Part shown: positions 1 to 7,563 of the stretch, piece by piece
How the letters are laid out: each line of letters opens with the position of its first letter
Numbering within the stretch: the first letter of the stretch is position 1
Assembly: GCA_017467845.1 (NCBI GenBank)
Contig: JAFUKH010000040.1
Location: 1-36,905 of the forward strand
Origin: Lachnospiraceae bacterium
GTDB lineage: Bacteria > Bacillota > Clostridia > Lachnospirales > Lachnospiraceae
Direction: 5' to 3'
DNA: 36,905 nucleotides
Program-made: the position numbers and the translations under genes
Notes under the pieces: generated by a model
Told to the model about the DNA's origin: nothing
Seen by the model: only the letters and a program-made list of their open reading frames with translations
Databases searched by the model: none

Positions 1-153
1 GTCTGTTCGAGCTTCGAGCAAAATAAAAGAACTGTTCGTCTACAATAAGACACAAAAAACTCTGAAAAGCTAGAAAGAATTCTGCTTTTCAGAGTTTTAT
101 TGTGTCTTTTGTATCCGGACAGTTCTTTCATTTTGTCGAAGACGCGCCCCGAC
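1..153. repeat. Long imperfect inverted repeat (hairpin), may continue left of the window
   Basis: The left arm (about 1-70) pairs with the right arm (about 84-153) around a 13-nt loop. The innermost 14 bp (AAACTCTGAAAAGC and its complement) are perfect; the rest has scattered mismatches and small indels. The outer ends also pair (GTCTGTTCGAG against CGCGCCCCGAC). It is much longer than a normal terminator and lies in non-coding DNA, so a palindromic repeat element or a long structured RNA is possible. It touches the window edge, so its true end is unknown. Confidence 0.7.
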
Positions 154-451
154 ATGAACGGTCACGCAGTTCCCTACTATGGAAATTTCTACGCACTTTC
201 TCTAAGCTTACAAATACAGAGACATAATCCCAAACGAGAGCCGGCTATAAAGTTCTTATATGGGAATCCGCCTAATATGCAAACTGATAACAGAGTGTCT
301 AACCTTGGAAAAACACAACAAATCAAGAAACGCAATGGCTGCTTTTGAAATTACAGCATTTTTGAACAGTCATACAAACATAGGGGAGGTATTCCCCGCA
401 CAACATTCCCTTGCAATCATCTATGGTATTCTGCAACAGCCACTTTTTCTA
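154..451. other. Non-coding stretch, no gene seen
   Basis: Open frames here lack ribosome binding sites and resemble no protein I know. A short hairpin (GGGGA/TCCCC) sits at about 383-397. No riboswitch or RNA gene was recognised. The region probably separates the palindrome on its left from the radical SAM promoter on its right. Confidence 0.45.
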
Positions 452-499
452 TTGCATACACCGAACATATGTGCTATTATAAAGAAAGAACAAATGTTC
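452..499 (+). promoter_or_regulatory. Promoter with two SOS (LexA/DinR) boxes
   Basis: TTGCAT (452-457) and TATTAT (475-480) are separated by 17 nt, a good sigma-A promoter. GAACAAATGTTC (488-499) is a perfect match to the Gram-positive LexA core GAAC-N4-GTTC and covers the expected start of transcription. A second site, GAACATATGTGC (463-474), lies in the spacer and differs from the core at one position. LexA binding at either would block RNA polymerase. The SOS-box reading rests on the known Firmicute consensus; binding itself is inferred. Confidence 0.65.
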
Positions 500-589
500 T
501 GTTGTGGAGATAATAGAGATATGCAGGAATTAGTCACATATGAAAGGAAAAATCTTAATATCATAGAAGCCGGAGTGGAGCATAGTGAA

Positions 590-1915
590 ATGTCCCTGAT
601 GGACAAGCTGGGTATCTTGGCGGACAGCGCGAAATATGACGTTGCATGTACGTCCTCAGGTGTGGAGCGTAAAGGCAATGGGAAGGATATGGGGAACTGT
701 ATCAAAGGGGGGATCTGTCACAGTTTTAGTGCAGATGGAAGATGTATTTCTCTTTTGAAAATATTGCAGACGAACGAGTGCATTTATGACTGTAAATATT
801 GTATCAATAGGCGTTCCAATGATGTTCCGAGAGCCACCTTTTCTCCGGAGGAGGTTTGTACGCTTACCATGGAGTTTTATCGCAGGAATTACATTGAAGG
901 ACTGTTTTTAAGCTCAGGCATTGTACATAGTCCTACCTATACCATGGAGCTAATTTATCGGACGATATATTTGCTTCGGAAGAAGTATCGCTTTAATGGG
1001 TATATTCATGTAAAGGCGATCCCTGGGGCGGACCCCGAATTAATCCGTTTAACGGGCTTTTTGGCGGACAGAATGAGTGTGAACCTGGAACTTCCCACAG
1101 CGGAAGGATTAAAGGAATTAGCGCCCAATAAACACCGTAGAACCATACTTACGCCCATGAGACAGATTCAGAACGGGATTACGGCGAATAAAGATGAGGT
1201 TGTGGTGTATCGCAATGCTCCACGGTTTGTCAGCGGTGGTCAGTCTACACAGATGATCATTGGAGCTACACCGGAGAGTGATTTTCAAATTATAAATGTG
1301 GCGGAGAGTCTGTATCAGAAGTTTGATTTGAAGAGAGTATTCTATTCTGCTTTCGTGAAGGTGAATGAGGATAAGGCACTTCCAGCCCTGCCGGGAGGAC
1401 CACCCCTTCTTAGGGAGCATCGTTTGTATCAGGCAGATTGGCTGCTTCGCTTTTATGGTTTTAAGGCAAGTGAACTGTTAGATGAGAAGAGGCCTTTTTT
1501 TAATGTAATGTTGGATCCGAAGGAGGATTGGGCTGTGCGCCATTTGGAGGTCTTCCCCATTGAAATTAACCGTGCTCCCTATGAGATGTTACTTCGGATT
1601 CCGGGGGTGGGAGTAAGGAGTGCGCAGCGCATTATGATGGCCCGTAGAACTGCTAATCTGACCTTTCGGGATTTAAAGAAGATAGGGGTAGTATTAAAGA
1701 GAGCCTTGTATTTTATTACCTGTAACGGACGTATGATGTATCCTACAAAGTTAGAGGAGGACTATATTGTGCGTAATCTGACTACGGATAAAGATCGTAT
1801 TAAATTCGGAAGTGATGGTATGACATATAAACAGATGTCGTTATTTGATAATGGAAGCTTCAATGCAGAGCCCTCGCAGAGGACACTACTTTCTTCTGTA
1901 GGAGGGCAGCTTTAG
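590..1915 (+). CDS. Putative DNA modification/repair radical SAM protein (rSAM_link_UDG type)
   Basis: This 441-residue protein has a radical SAM CxxxCxxC motif at C64, C68 and C71 (CIYDCKYC), expected to hold a 4Fe-4S cluster, and a helix-hairpin-helix near the C-terminus (RIPGVGVRSAQRI), which suggests DNA binding. The overall pattern, including the opening MSLMDKLGILADSAKYDV, fits the family annotated as putative DNA modification/repair radical SAM proteins (TIGR03916), whose substrate is unknown. ATG 590 is chosen because family members begin here and GGAG lies 9 nt upstream; ATG 521 is an in-frame alternative, and the open frame runs back to 260 through the promoter and SOS boxes, so those codons are not translated. 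The partner gene starts 9 nt downstream with its Shine-Dalgarno overlapping this stop, so the two are probably translationally coupled. Confidence 0.88.
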   Translation: MSLMDKLGILADSAKYDVACTSSGVERKGNGKDMGNCIKGGICHSFSADGRCISLLKILQTNECIYDCKYCINRRSNDVPRATFSPEEVCTLTMEFYRRNYIEGLFLSSGIVHSPTYTMELIYRTIYLLRKKYRFNGYIHVKAIPGADPELIRLTGFLADRMSVNLELPTAEGLKELAPNKHRRTILTPMRQIQNGITANKDEVVVYRNAPRFVSGGQSTQMIIGATPESDFQIINVAESLYQKFDLKRVFYSAFVKVNEDKALPALPGGPPLLREHRLYQADWLLRFYGFKASELLDEKRPFFNVMLDPKEDWAVRHLEVFPIEINRAPYEMLLRIPGVGVRSAQRIMMARRTANLTFRDLKKIGVVLKRALYFITCNGRMMYPTKLEEDYIVRNLTTDKDRIKFGSDGMTYKQMSLFDNGSFNAEPSQRTLLSSVGGQL

Positions 1916-1924
1916 GAGGTAAGG

Positions 1925-2686
1925 ATGTATATATATCGGTGTGAGGAATCCATGGAAGGGATTTTGACGGCGATTTACAATATATATGAGGATAAGAATG
2001 TCTATGAGGATACACAGATTCGCTTGGATGACGAGTATATTCTGTTTGGGGAGGATGTGCCTGTACTAAGTGATAGTGAAAAGGCAAGGAAGGTCAGCAG
2101 AACTTTATATCGCAAGTTTGGAGCAGAGGACTATGACACTATCTGTAAGGCACTGGCATCCTGGTCACCGGACAAGGCAACGGTAGTATTTCATAGCATC
2201 AGATACGGTTTAAGCGCATCTGTAGCCTCAGGAAGGCTATTTCAGCATTTGAGTGATGATAATGTGCTTCAGACCTCAAAGCTTGCCCTAAACGCCGCCA
2301 GAGAATTTCAACATCTGCAGGGCTTTGTACGATTTGAAGAGCTGGAGAACAGTATTTTGTTTTCTCGCATAAAGCCGAAGAATCATGTATTGCAGGGATT
2401 GATGGAGCACTTTTCGGATCGGCTTCCCATGGAAAATTTTTGCATTTATGATGAAGGTAGGGAACAGTTTGCAATCCATCCGGCAGGTAAGGAATGGTTT
2501 TTATTGGAAGGGAGCATGGCAGTAAAGCAAGTGGAGCATGTACCCTGTTCCACGGAAGAAGAGAAATATGCAGCACTTTTTAAGCACTTCTGCAATCGCA
2601 TTGCAATCAAAGATAGGGAGAACTATGAGTTACAGCGTAATATGCTTCCCATCAGATTCCGGGAGTATATGACGGAGTGGAAATAA
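1925..2686 (+). CDS. Partner of the radical SAM protein, probable DNA-metabolism protein (TIGR03915-like)
   Basis: This is a 253-residue protein opening MYIYRCEESMEGILTAIYNIYE, the pattern of the family annotated as 'probable DNA metabolism/repair protein' (TIGR03915, DUF4130-containing) that almost always sits beside the radical SAM gene, as here. No catalytic motif is evident to me. In many genomes the C-terminal domain is associated or fused with a uracil-DNA-glycosylase-like domain; none is visible in this protein. AGGAGG ends a few bases before ATG 1925 and overlaps the upstream stop. The pair probably forms one SOS-controlled operon, and its biochemical role is unknown. Confidence 0.82.
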   Translation: MYIYRCEESMEGILTAIYNIYEDKNVYEDTQIRLDDEYILFGEDVPVLSDSEKARKVSRTLYRKFGAEDYDTICKALASWSPDKATVVFHSIRYGLSASVASGRLFQHLSDDNVLQTSKLALNAAREFQHLQGFVRFEELENSILFSRIKPKNHVLQGLMEHFSDRLPMENFCIYDEGREQFAIHPAGKEWFLLEGSMAVKQVEHVPCSTEEEKYAALFKHFCNRIAIKDRENYELQRNMLPIRFREYMTEWK

Positions 2687-2737
2687 GTGGTAGGCAGGGA
2701 AGATTACGGAAAAATATTACAAAATTGTTAAAATGTG

Positions 2738-2766
2738 TTGCTTTTCTTTTTTATCTATGTTATGTT
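2738..2766 (+). promoter_or_regulatory. Possible sigma-A promoter for the HPr-like gene
   Basis: TTGCTT (2738-2743) and TATGTT (2761-2766) are 17 nt apart, giving a leader of about 70 nt before the HPr-like ATG. An AAAACGTTTT palindrome follows in the leader. Moderate match only; read-through from the upstream operon is also possible. Confidence 0.35.
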
Positions 2767-2841
2767 ATCTGTCGTTGTGGAAAACGTTTTATGGTTGCGG
2801 ATAATATGAGAGATTTATATGTGTTAAGAGAGGAAATGGAA

Positions 2842-3066
2842 ATGATACGTCAAATTAAACTTTCATTGGATGAAGTGCAGCATTTTGTTAACGTGGCATC
2901 GAAATGTGATTTTGATATCGACATCTGCTACAACAGATATGTTGTGGATGCAAAATCCTTTTTAGGTGTGTATGGCCTTGATTTGAATAAGGCGTTAACT
3001 GTGTCTTATGATGGATATAATGCAGAGTTCGAAGAACTCTTACGTGCCCAGGCTGTTGCTTGCTAA
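2842..3066 (+). CDS. HPr-family protein lacking the phosphorylatable histidine (Crh-like)
   Basis: This 74-residue protein aligns with the second half of HPr: FVNVASKCDFDI matches the helix after the active site, and VVDAKSFLGVYGLDL matches the HPr segment with the regulatory serine (KSIMGV type). The N-terminal segment with His15 (GLHARPA in HPr) is shortened and missing, so it cannot carry phosphate from enzyme I. The conserved serine is kept, so a regulatory role like Crh with HPr kinase and CcpA is possible but inferred. ATG 2842 is preceded by AGAGAGGA at 7 nt; the in-frame ATG 2836 is too close to that site. A strong terminator follows, so the gene is probably monocistronic or the last of its transcript. 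Confidence 0.72.
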   Translation: MIRQIKLSLDEVQHFVNVASKCDFDIDICYNRYVVDAKSFLGVYGLDLNKALTVSYDGYNAEFEELLRAQAVAC

Positions 3067-3081
3067 GAAAACGGCTGATTG

Positions 3082-3130
3082 ACTCCCTATGTCGGATAGG
3101 TTACTATCTGATGTAGGGAGTTTTGTTTTT
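3082..3130 (+). terminator. Rho-independent terminator
   Basis: An 18-nt stem (3082-3099 with 3104-3121) with two non-Watson-Crick pairs and a 4-nt loop is followed by TTTTGTTTTT. It ends the HPr-like transcript. Confidence 0.9.
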
Positions 3131-3245
3131 GGGAGTACGCGCGAAGCTGAGCAAAATACCACCAATAAGGCGATAAGCCACATCTTCACAGTCCGTTTGG
3201 AGGTTTTTTAGTTAGTTTCGCAGGATATGAAAGGAGGAGCGTATT

Positions 3246-5717
3246 ATGGATATGGCTAAGGAAATGCAGAGAATTTCTGTGAGAGAGCTGGTGGAATTCC
3301 TTATGCGTGACGGTGATATTGATAACAGACATAAGGCTTCTCCCGAGAATGCAATGCAGGAGGGAAGTCGTATTCATCGCATGATTCAGCGGCGCATGGG
3401 AGCTGAATATCAGGCAGAAGTTTCCCTGAAATATCTGTATGAAACGGAGCATTATATTTTGTCCGTGGAAGGTAGAGCGGACGGTATTGTGGATACTTCT
3501 GATAGAATCATGATTGATGAGATAAAGGGAACCTATAGGGAGCTCTTCCGTATGAAGGAGCCGTTGGGGGTCCATGTGGCTCAGGCGAAGTGCTATGCCT
3601 ATATGTACAGCCGGGCTTTTGATGAGGAAAAGCGTAAAAAAGGCATTGTGATACGCATGACCTACTGCAATATGGACACTGAAGAAATCAAGTATTTCGA
3701 AGAAAAGTGCAGTATTGTAGCAATAGAAGAGTGGTTTGAACAGCTACTGACGAATTATAAGAAGTGGGCAGATTATCAGTTTGAGTGGCGTATTCTCCGC
3801 AATCAGTCCATAAAGGATCTGGAATTTCCTTTCGAATACAGGGAAGGACAAAAGGAACTGGTTACTTATGTGTATCAGACAATTTATCATGGAAGAAAGC
3901 TCTTTTTGGAGGCACCCACCGGTGTGGGAAAGACCATATCTACTATATTTCCGGCAGTTAAAGCCATGGAGCGGAATATGGGAGATAAAATCTTTTATTT
4001 GACAGCAAAAACTATTACAAGAACGGTAGCGGACAATACATTCCGTATTTTGAGGGACAAGGGACTTAGGTTTAAGAGTATCGTTCTGACAGCCAAGGAC
4101 AAAATCTGCTTTTGTGAGAAGCCGGAGTGTAATCCTGAGGCCTGTCCGTACGCAAAGGGGCATTTCGACAGAGTAAACGATGCTATGTATGATATGCTGA
4201 TTCATGAGGAGAATTTCAGTAGGGAGAATATTGAGACTTATGCCCATAAGTATCAGGTATGTCCCTTTGAGTTTGCCCTGGATATGAGCCTTTATTCGGA
4301 CGGAATCATCGGAGATTATAATTATCTTTTTGATCCTCATGTATATTTAAAACGTTTCTTTGCAGAGAACAAGAAGGGGAATTATCTCTTTTTGATTGAT
4401 GAGGCTCATAATCTGCTGGAAAGAGGCAGAGAGATGTATAGTGCCACGGTTGTGAAAGAAGAATTTATGCAGCTACGACGTCATCTAAAGGAGGGACTGG
4501 AGAAGGAAAAGGGAAAAAAAGATGTTCTTTTTGCAGAAGGATATGCTTCGAAGATGGAAAAGCAGCTGGAAAAGTGCAATAAACAGTTGCTAGTTTTAAA
4601 GCGAGAGTGTGAAAACAGCTGTGTTGTGCAGGAAATTGACGCTTTTGTACTGCCACTGATAAGATTGGGAAGTATAATAGAAGGATATCTGGAAGAAAAT
4701 GATGAAGGAAATGGAGAAATCAAGGAGGAGATTCTGGATTTATATTTCAAAATCAGTCATTTTTTGGAGATATATGAGCTTTTGGATGAAAAATATATAA
4801 AATACACACAACTGAGAGGAGACGGAAGCTTTTTGCTGAAGCTTTTCTGTGTAGACCCTTCGGGAAATTTGAAAGCATGTATGAAAAAGGGGAGAAGTAC
4901 CATTTTATTCTCGGCGACACTTCTTCCTATTCAATATTACAAAGCTTTGCTGGGGGGAGATACGGAAGATTACGAAGTGTATGCAAAATCCGTGTTTAAC
5001 ATTAAAAAACGCGCGTTATTAATTTCGAGTGACGTAACAAGCAAATACACCAGACGTACAAACGAAGAATTTTACAAAATCGCACGATATATTGATGATA
5101 TCATTCGTATGAAGCAGGGGAACTATATGGTGTTTTGTCCGTCCTATGCTTTTATGCAGGAGGTCTTCGATTGCTATCAGGAGTGTTTCGGGAGCGATGA
5201 GAAGGAATGCATCATGCAGACTGACTACATGAATGAAGCAGAAAGAGAAGCCTTTCTGGCACGCTTCGAAGGTAACGTGGATTTGGACCTTAATCAAAGC
5301 ATCTTAATGGATATTGATATTGTTGACGAAAAAACGTTAATTGGTTTCTGCGTTCTGGGTGGAATTTTTAGCGAGGGAATTGATTTGAAGAACGATAGTC
5401 TGATTGGGGCCATTATTATCGGAACCGGTCTTCCGCAGGTATGCTTTGAACGGGAAATTTTAAAGGAGTATTTTGATGAACGTGACAACCTAGGATTTGA
5501 CTATTCCTACAGATATCCGGGAATGAATAAGATCCTCCAGGCTGCGGGACGCGTAATCAGAACTGCGGAGGATATAGGAATCATTGCCCTTTTGGATGAG
5601 CGTTTTCTACAGGCATCTTATCAGAGACTGTTCCCAAGAGAATGGAGTGAATTCTCCGTTGTCAGAGGCGATACAGTAGGGGATAAAATTAGAGAATTTT
5701 GGGATAGTCATGTCTAA
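3246..5717 (+). CDS. XPD/DinG-type Fe-S helicase with N-terminal PD-(D/E)XK nuclease domain
   Basis: This is an 823-residue superfamily 2 helicase. Residues 1 to about 190 look like a Cas4/RecB-type nuclease: H44, D79, E92-I-K94 and Q113xxxxY118 occur in the usual order. The helicase part has Walker A (APTGVGKT, K229), DEAH at 385-388 and motif VI (QAAGRVIRTAEDIG). Cysteines 288/290, 295, 300 and 339 match the Fe-S cluster position of XPD/DinG helicases. The protein probably unwinds and processes damaged DNA or DNA:RNA hybrids with 5'-3' polarity, as family members do. AGGAGG lies about 9 nt before ATG 3246. No SOS box was seen upstream. It forms a DNA-repair neighbourhood with the radical SAM pair, though a terminator separates them. 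Confidence 0.9.
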   Translation: MDMAKEMQRISVRELVEFLMRDGDIDNRHKASPENAMQEGSRIHRMIQRRMGAEYQAEVSLKYLYETEHYILSVEGRADGIVDTSDRIMIDEIKGTYRELFRMKEPLGVHVAQAKCYAYMYSRAFDEEKRKKGIVIRMTYCNMDTEEIKYFEEKCSIVAIEEWFEQLLTNYKKWADYQFEWRILRNQSIKDLEFPFEYREGQKELVTYVYQTIYHGRKLFLEAPTGVGKTISTIFPAVKAMERNMGDKIFYLTAKTITRTVADNTFRILRDKGLRFKSIVLTAKDKICFCEKPECNPEACPYAKGHFDRVNDAMYDMLIHEENFSRENIETYAHKYQVCPFEFALDMSLYSDGIIGDYNYLFDPHVYLKRFFAENKKGNYLFLIDEAHNLLERGREMYSATVVKEEFMQLRRHLKEGLEKEKGKKDVLFAEGYASKMEKQLEKCNKQLLVLKRECENSCVVQEIDAFVLPLIRLGSIIEGYLEENDEGNGEIKEEILDLYFKISHFLEIYELLDEKYIKYTQLRGDGSFLLKLFCVDPSGNLKACMKKGRSTILFSATLLPIQYYKALLGGDTEDYEVYAKSVFNIKKRALLISSDVTSKYTRRTNEEFYKIARYIDDIIRMKQGNYMVFCPSYAFMQEVFDCYQECFGSDEKECIMQTDYMNEAEREAFLARFEGNVDLDLNQSILMDIDIVDEKTLIGFCVLGGIFSEGIDLKNDSLIGAIIIGTGLPQVCFEREILKEYFDERDNLGFDYSYRYPGMNKILQAAGRVIRTAEDIGIIALLDERFLQASYQRLFPREWSEFSVVRGDTVGDKIREFWDSHV

Positions 5718-5775
5718 CTAAGCATGTATTTTTTTACACTTTAATATTTTACGATACTTTCGCACGTTACTATGT

Positions 5776-5806
5776 AAAAATCGGGCTTTTGCCCGATTTT
5801 TATTTT
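5776..5806 (+). terminator. Rho-independent terminator
   Basis: AAAAATCGGGC and GCCCGATTTTT form an 11-bp perfect stem with a TTTT loop, followed by more T residues. It is symmetric enough to work on both strands and ends the helicase gene. Confidence 0.9.
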
Positions 5807-5952
5807 GCTATAGTTTATATAACATAAAAATATTACAGTAAACAAATTATGTTTATCAAACATACATTCTTTTTCCAATAAAATTGATGGCATGACATTC
5901 AAAATTAATGAGATTGACGTCGCTGACACCTTAAAAACGACACGCGTGTATA

Positions 5953-5982
5953 TGTGGATAACTATGTGGAAATTGTGGATTA
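5953..5982 (+). promoter_or_regulatory. Cluster of three DnaA-box-like nonamers
   Basis: TGTGGATAA (5953-5961) is the exact complement of the consensus DnaA box TTATCCACA. TGTGGAAAT (5965-5973) and TGTGGATTA (5974-5982) follow in the same orientation. The surroundings (5807-6192) are very AT-rich and non-coding. No dnaA, dnaN, rpmH or other origin gene is nearby, so this is more likely a regulatory or DnaA-titrating cluster, or chance in AT-rich DNA, than oriC. Confidence 0.4.
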
Positions 5983-6039
5983 AAATGTTAAAAGTGACAT
6001 AAAAGCTGACAAAATCGGCATTTTTGGTATTAAACGCTC

Positions 6040-6061
6040 TTTTGCAAGCGAAATTGCAAAA
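6040..6061. promoter_or_regulatory. Palindrome, possible operator upstream of the GH13 gene
   Basis: TTTTGCAA and TTGCAAAA form a perfect 8-bp inverted repeat with a 6-nt centre (GCGAAA), about 130 bp before the glycosidase start. TTGCAA half sites occur in some LacI-family sugar operators, but the centre does not fit the usual CG symmetry. The regulator is unknown. Confidence 0.35.
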
Positions 6062-6192
6062 AAACTAAGTTGGTCAATTAGGATATGTCAACAAGAGGAT
6101 GTGTTATGGTAACCGTGGAAAATGTATATAAAAAACTACAATAAATGTGGTAAAATAGTAAAAAAGACTTATAAGAAAGTGGGATATGAAAT

Positions 6193-7521
6193 ATGTGGGC
6201 ATATGAAACTGTTTTTTATCAAATCTATCCTTTGGGTTTTTGCGGGGCTCCCTTTGAGAATGGACCTGTGTGTAGTAAAGAGGAGATGGAGGTAGAACAT
6301 AAGATTACAAAGGTTCTGGATTGGATTCCTCATATGAAGGAACTTGGAATCGGAGCAATATATTTTTCGCCGATATTTGAGTCGGATACCCATGGTTACA
6401 ATACGAGGGATTATTGTCTTATTGATAGAAGACTGGGTACAAACGAGGATTTTAAGCAGGTGTGTGATACTTTACACGAAAATGGTATTCGGGTAGTCTT
6501 GGATGGTGTATTCAATCATGTGGGAAGAGGTTTCGGACCATTTTTGGATGTTGTGAAAAATAGGGAGAATTCACCATATGTGAATTGGTTTTACCGAATT
6601 GATTTTGGTGGGAATTCCCACTATAACGATGGCCTTTGGTATGAGGGCTGGGAAGGTAATTTCGATTTGGTAAAATTGAATTTGCAGAATGAAGATGTGG
6701 TAAATCACTTGCTTCAAAGTGTGGAGTACTGGATTGATTATTTCGGAATTGATGGTATCCGTCTGGATGTGGCATACAGTCTGGATGAGAATTTTGTGAG
6801 AAGGCTTCGCAGCTTCTGTGATAGTAAGAAGGAAGAGTTTTTCCTGGTGGGAGAGATGCTTCATGGTGACTATAATCGTTTAATGAATGATCAGATGCTG
6901 CATTCGGCAACTAATTATGAATGCTATAAGGGGCTTTACAGTAGCTTTAATAGCATGAATATGTTTGAGATTAATCATTCTCTTCTTCGCCAATTCGGAC
7001 CGGAGAATTGGACCTTATACAAAGGAAAACATTTGTTGTCCTTTGTGGATAATCATGATGTTACCAGAGTAGCTACTATTTTATCCAATGAAAAGCATCT
7101 GCCTTTAATCTATGGATTACTCTTTGGCATGCCGGGAATTCCCTGCATATATTATGGAAGTGAATGGGGGGAGAGAGCGGATAAATCCCAAGGCGACCCG
7201 GCACTGAGACCTGCCTTTGATACACCACAGAAAACGGAGCTTACAGAGTGGATTGGAAAATTGGCACAAGTGAAGAAGAATTCTCATGGGCTTAACTACG
7301 GTGATTTTTCTTCTGTGGTACTCACCAACAGGCAGTGTGTATTCTCCAGAAATAGTGGTCAGGAGCGGGTGCTGGTGGCTATTAATGCGGATGAGAATGA
7401 ATTCTTTGCGGGCTTTCATGTGGGAGCAGGGCAGGCAGAAGATCTACTGTCAGGAGAAATGGTTTCTCTAGAGGGTGGAATTTCTCTTGCACCATATAGT
7501 GTTAGATTTTTAAGAGTATAG
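6193..7521 (+). CDS. Cytoplasmic GH13 alpha-amylase-family glycosidase
   Basis: This 442-residue TIM-barrel glycosidase shows the four GH13 regions: DGVFNHVG, GIRLDVAY (nucleophile D192), VGEML (acid/base E221) and FVDNHD (D289). With no signal peptide it should act inside the cell, probably on maltodextrins or similar alpha-glucans brought in by a transporter. It lacks the N-terminal domain of neopullulanase/cyclomaltodextrinase enzymes and has only a short C-terminal beta domain. The exact specificity cannot be read from the sequence. The Shine-Dalgarno is weak (GTGGGA, 7-8 nt before ATG 6193). An out-of-frame ATG at 6186 is not used. TAAAAT at 6151-6156 may be the -10 element. The gene stands alone between terminators. 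Confidence 0.88.
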   Translation: MWAYETVFYQIYPLGFCGAPFENGPVCSKEEMEVEHKITKVLDWIPHMKELGIGAIYFSPIFESDTHGYNTRDYCLIDRRLGTNEDFKQVCDTLHENGIRVVLDGVFNHVGRGFGPFLDVVKNRENSPYVNWFYRIDFGGNSHYNDGLWYEGWEGNFDLVKLNLQNEDVVNHLLQSVEYWIDYFGIDGIRLDVAYSLDENFVRRLRSFCDSKKEEFFLVGEMLHGDYNRLMNDQMLHSATNYECYKGLYSSFNSMNMFEINHSLLRQFGPENWTLYKGKHLLSFVDNHDVTRVATILSNEKHLPLIYGLLFGMPGIPCIYYGSEWGERADKSQGDPALRPAFDTPQKTELTEWIGKLAQVKKNSHGLNYGDFSSVVLTNRQCVFSRNSGQERVLVAINADENEFFAGFHVGAGQAEDLLSGEMVSLEGGISLAPYSVRFLRV

Positions 7522-7533
7522 CAATATACAGGA

Positions 7534-7559
7534 ACGGCACTGCGTCTAAGCAGTGCCGT
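7534..7559. terminator. Terminator between convergent genes
   Basis: ACGGCACTGC and GCAGTGCCGT form a perfect 10-bp stem with a 6-nt loop. It lies between the GH13 stop and the convergent cyclase stop, with a short AT-rich tail, and probably serves both. Confidence 0.75.
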
Positions 7560-7563
7560 ATAA

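Noticed and set aside
100-348. An 82-codon open frame near the left end
   Set aside because: It starts inside the palindrome, has no ribosome site and resembles nothing known.
260-589. N-terminal extension of the radical SAM protein
   Set aside because: It would be translated from the promoter and SOS boxes, and family members start at MSLMDKLG.
2777-2795. Possible cre (CcpA) site around AAAACGTTTT
   Set aside because: The palindrome matches the core CG region but misses the outer TG/CA positions of the consensus.
3744-4340. 198-codon minus-strand frame inside the helicase gene
   Set aside because: It lies fully within a gene with clear motifs and shows no family pattern of its own.
5807-6192. 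Replication origin because of DnaA-box-like sites
   Set aside because: No origin-linked genes are near, and only three sites in one orientation are present.
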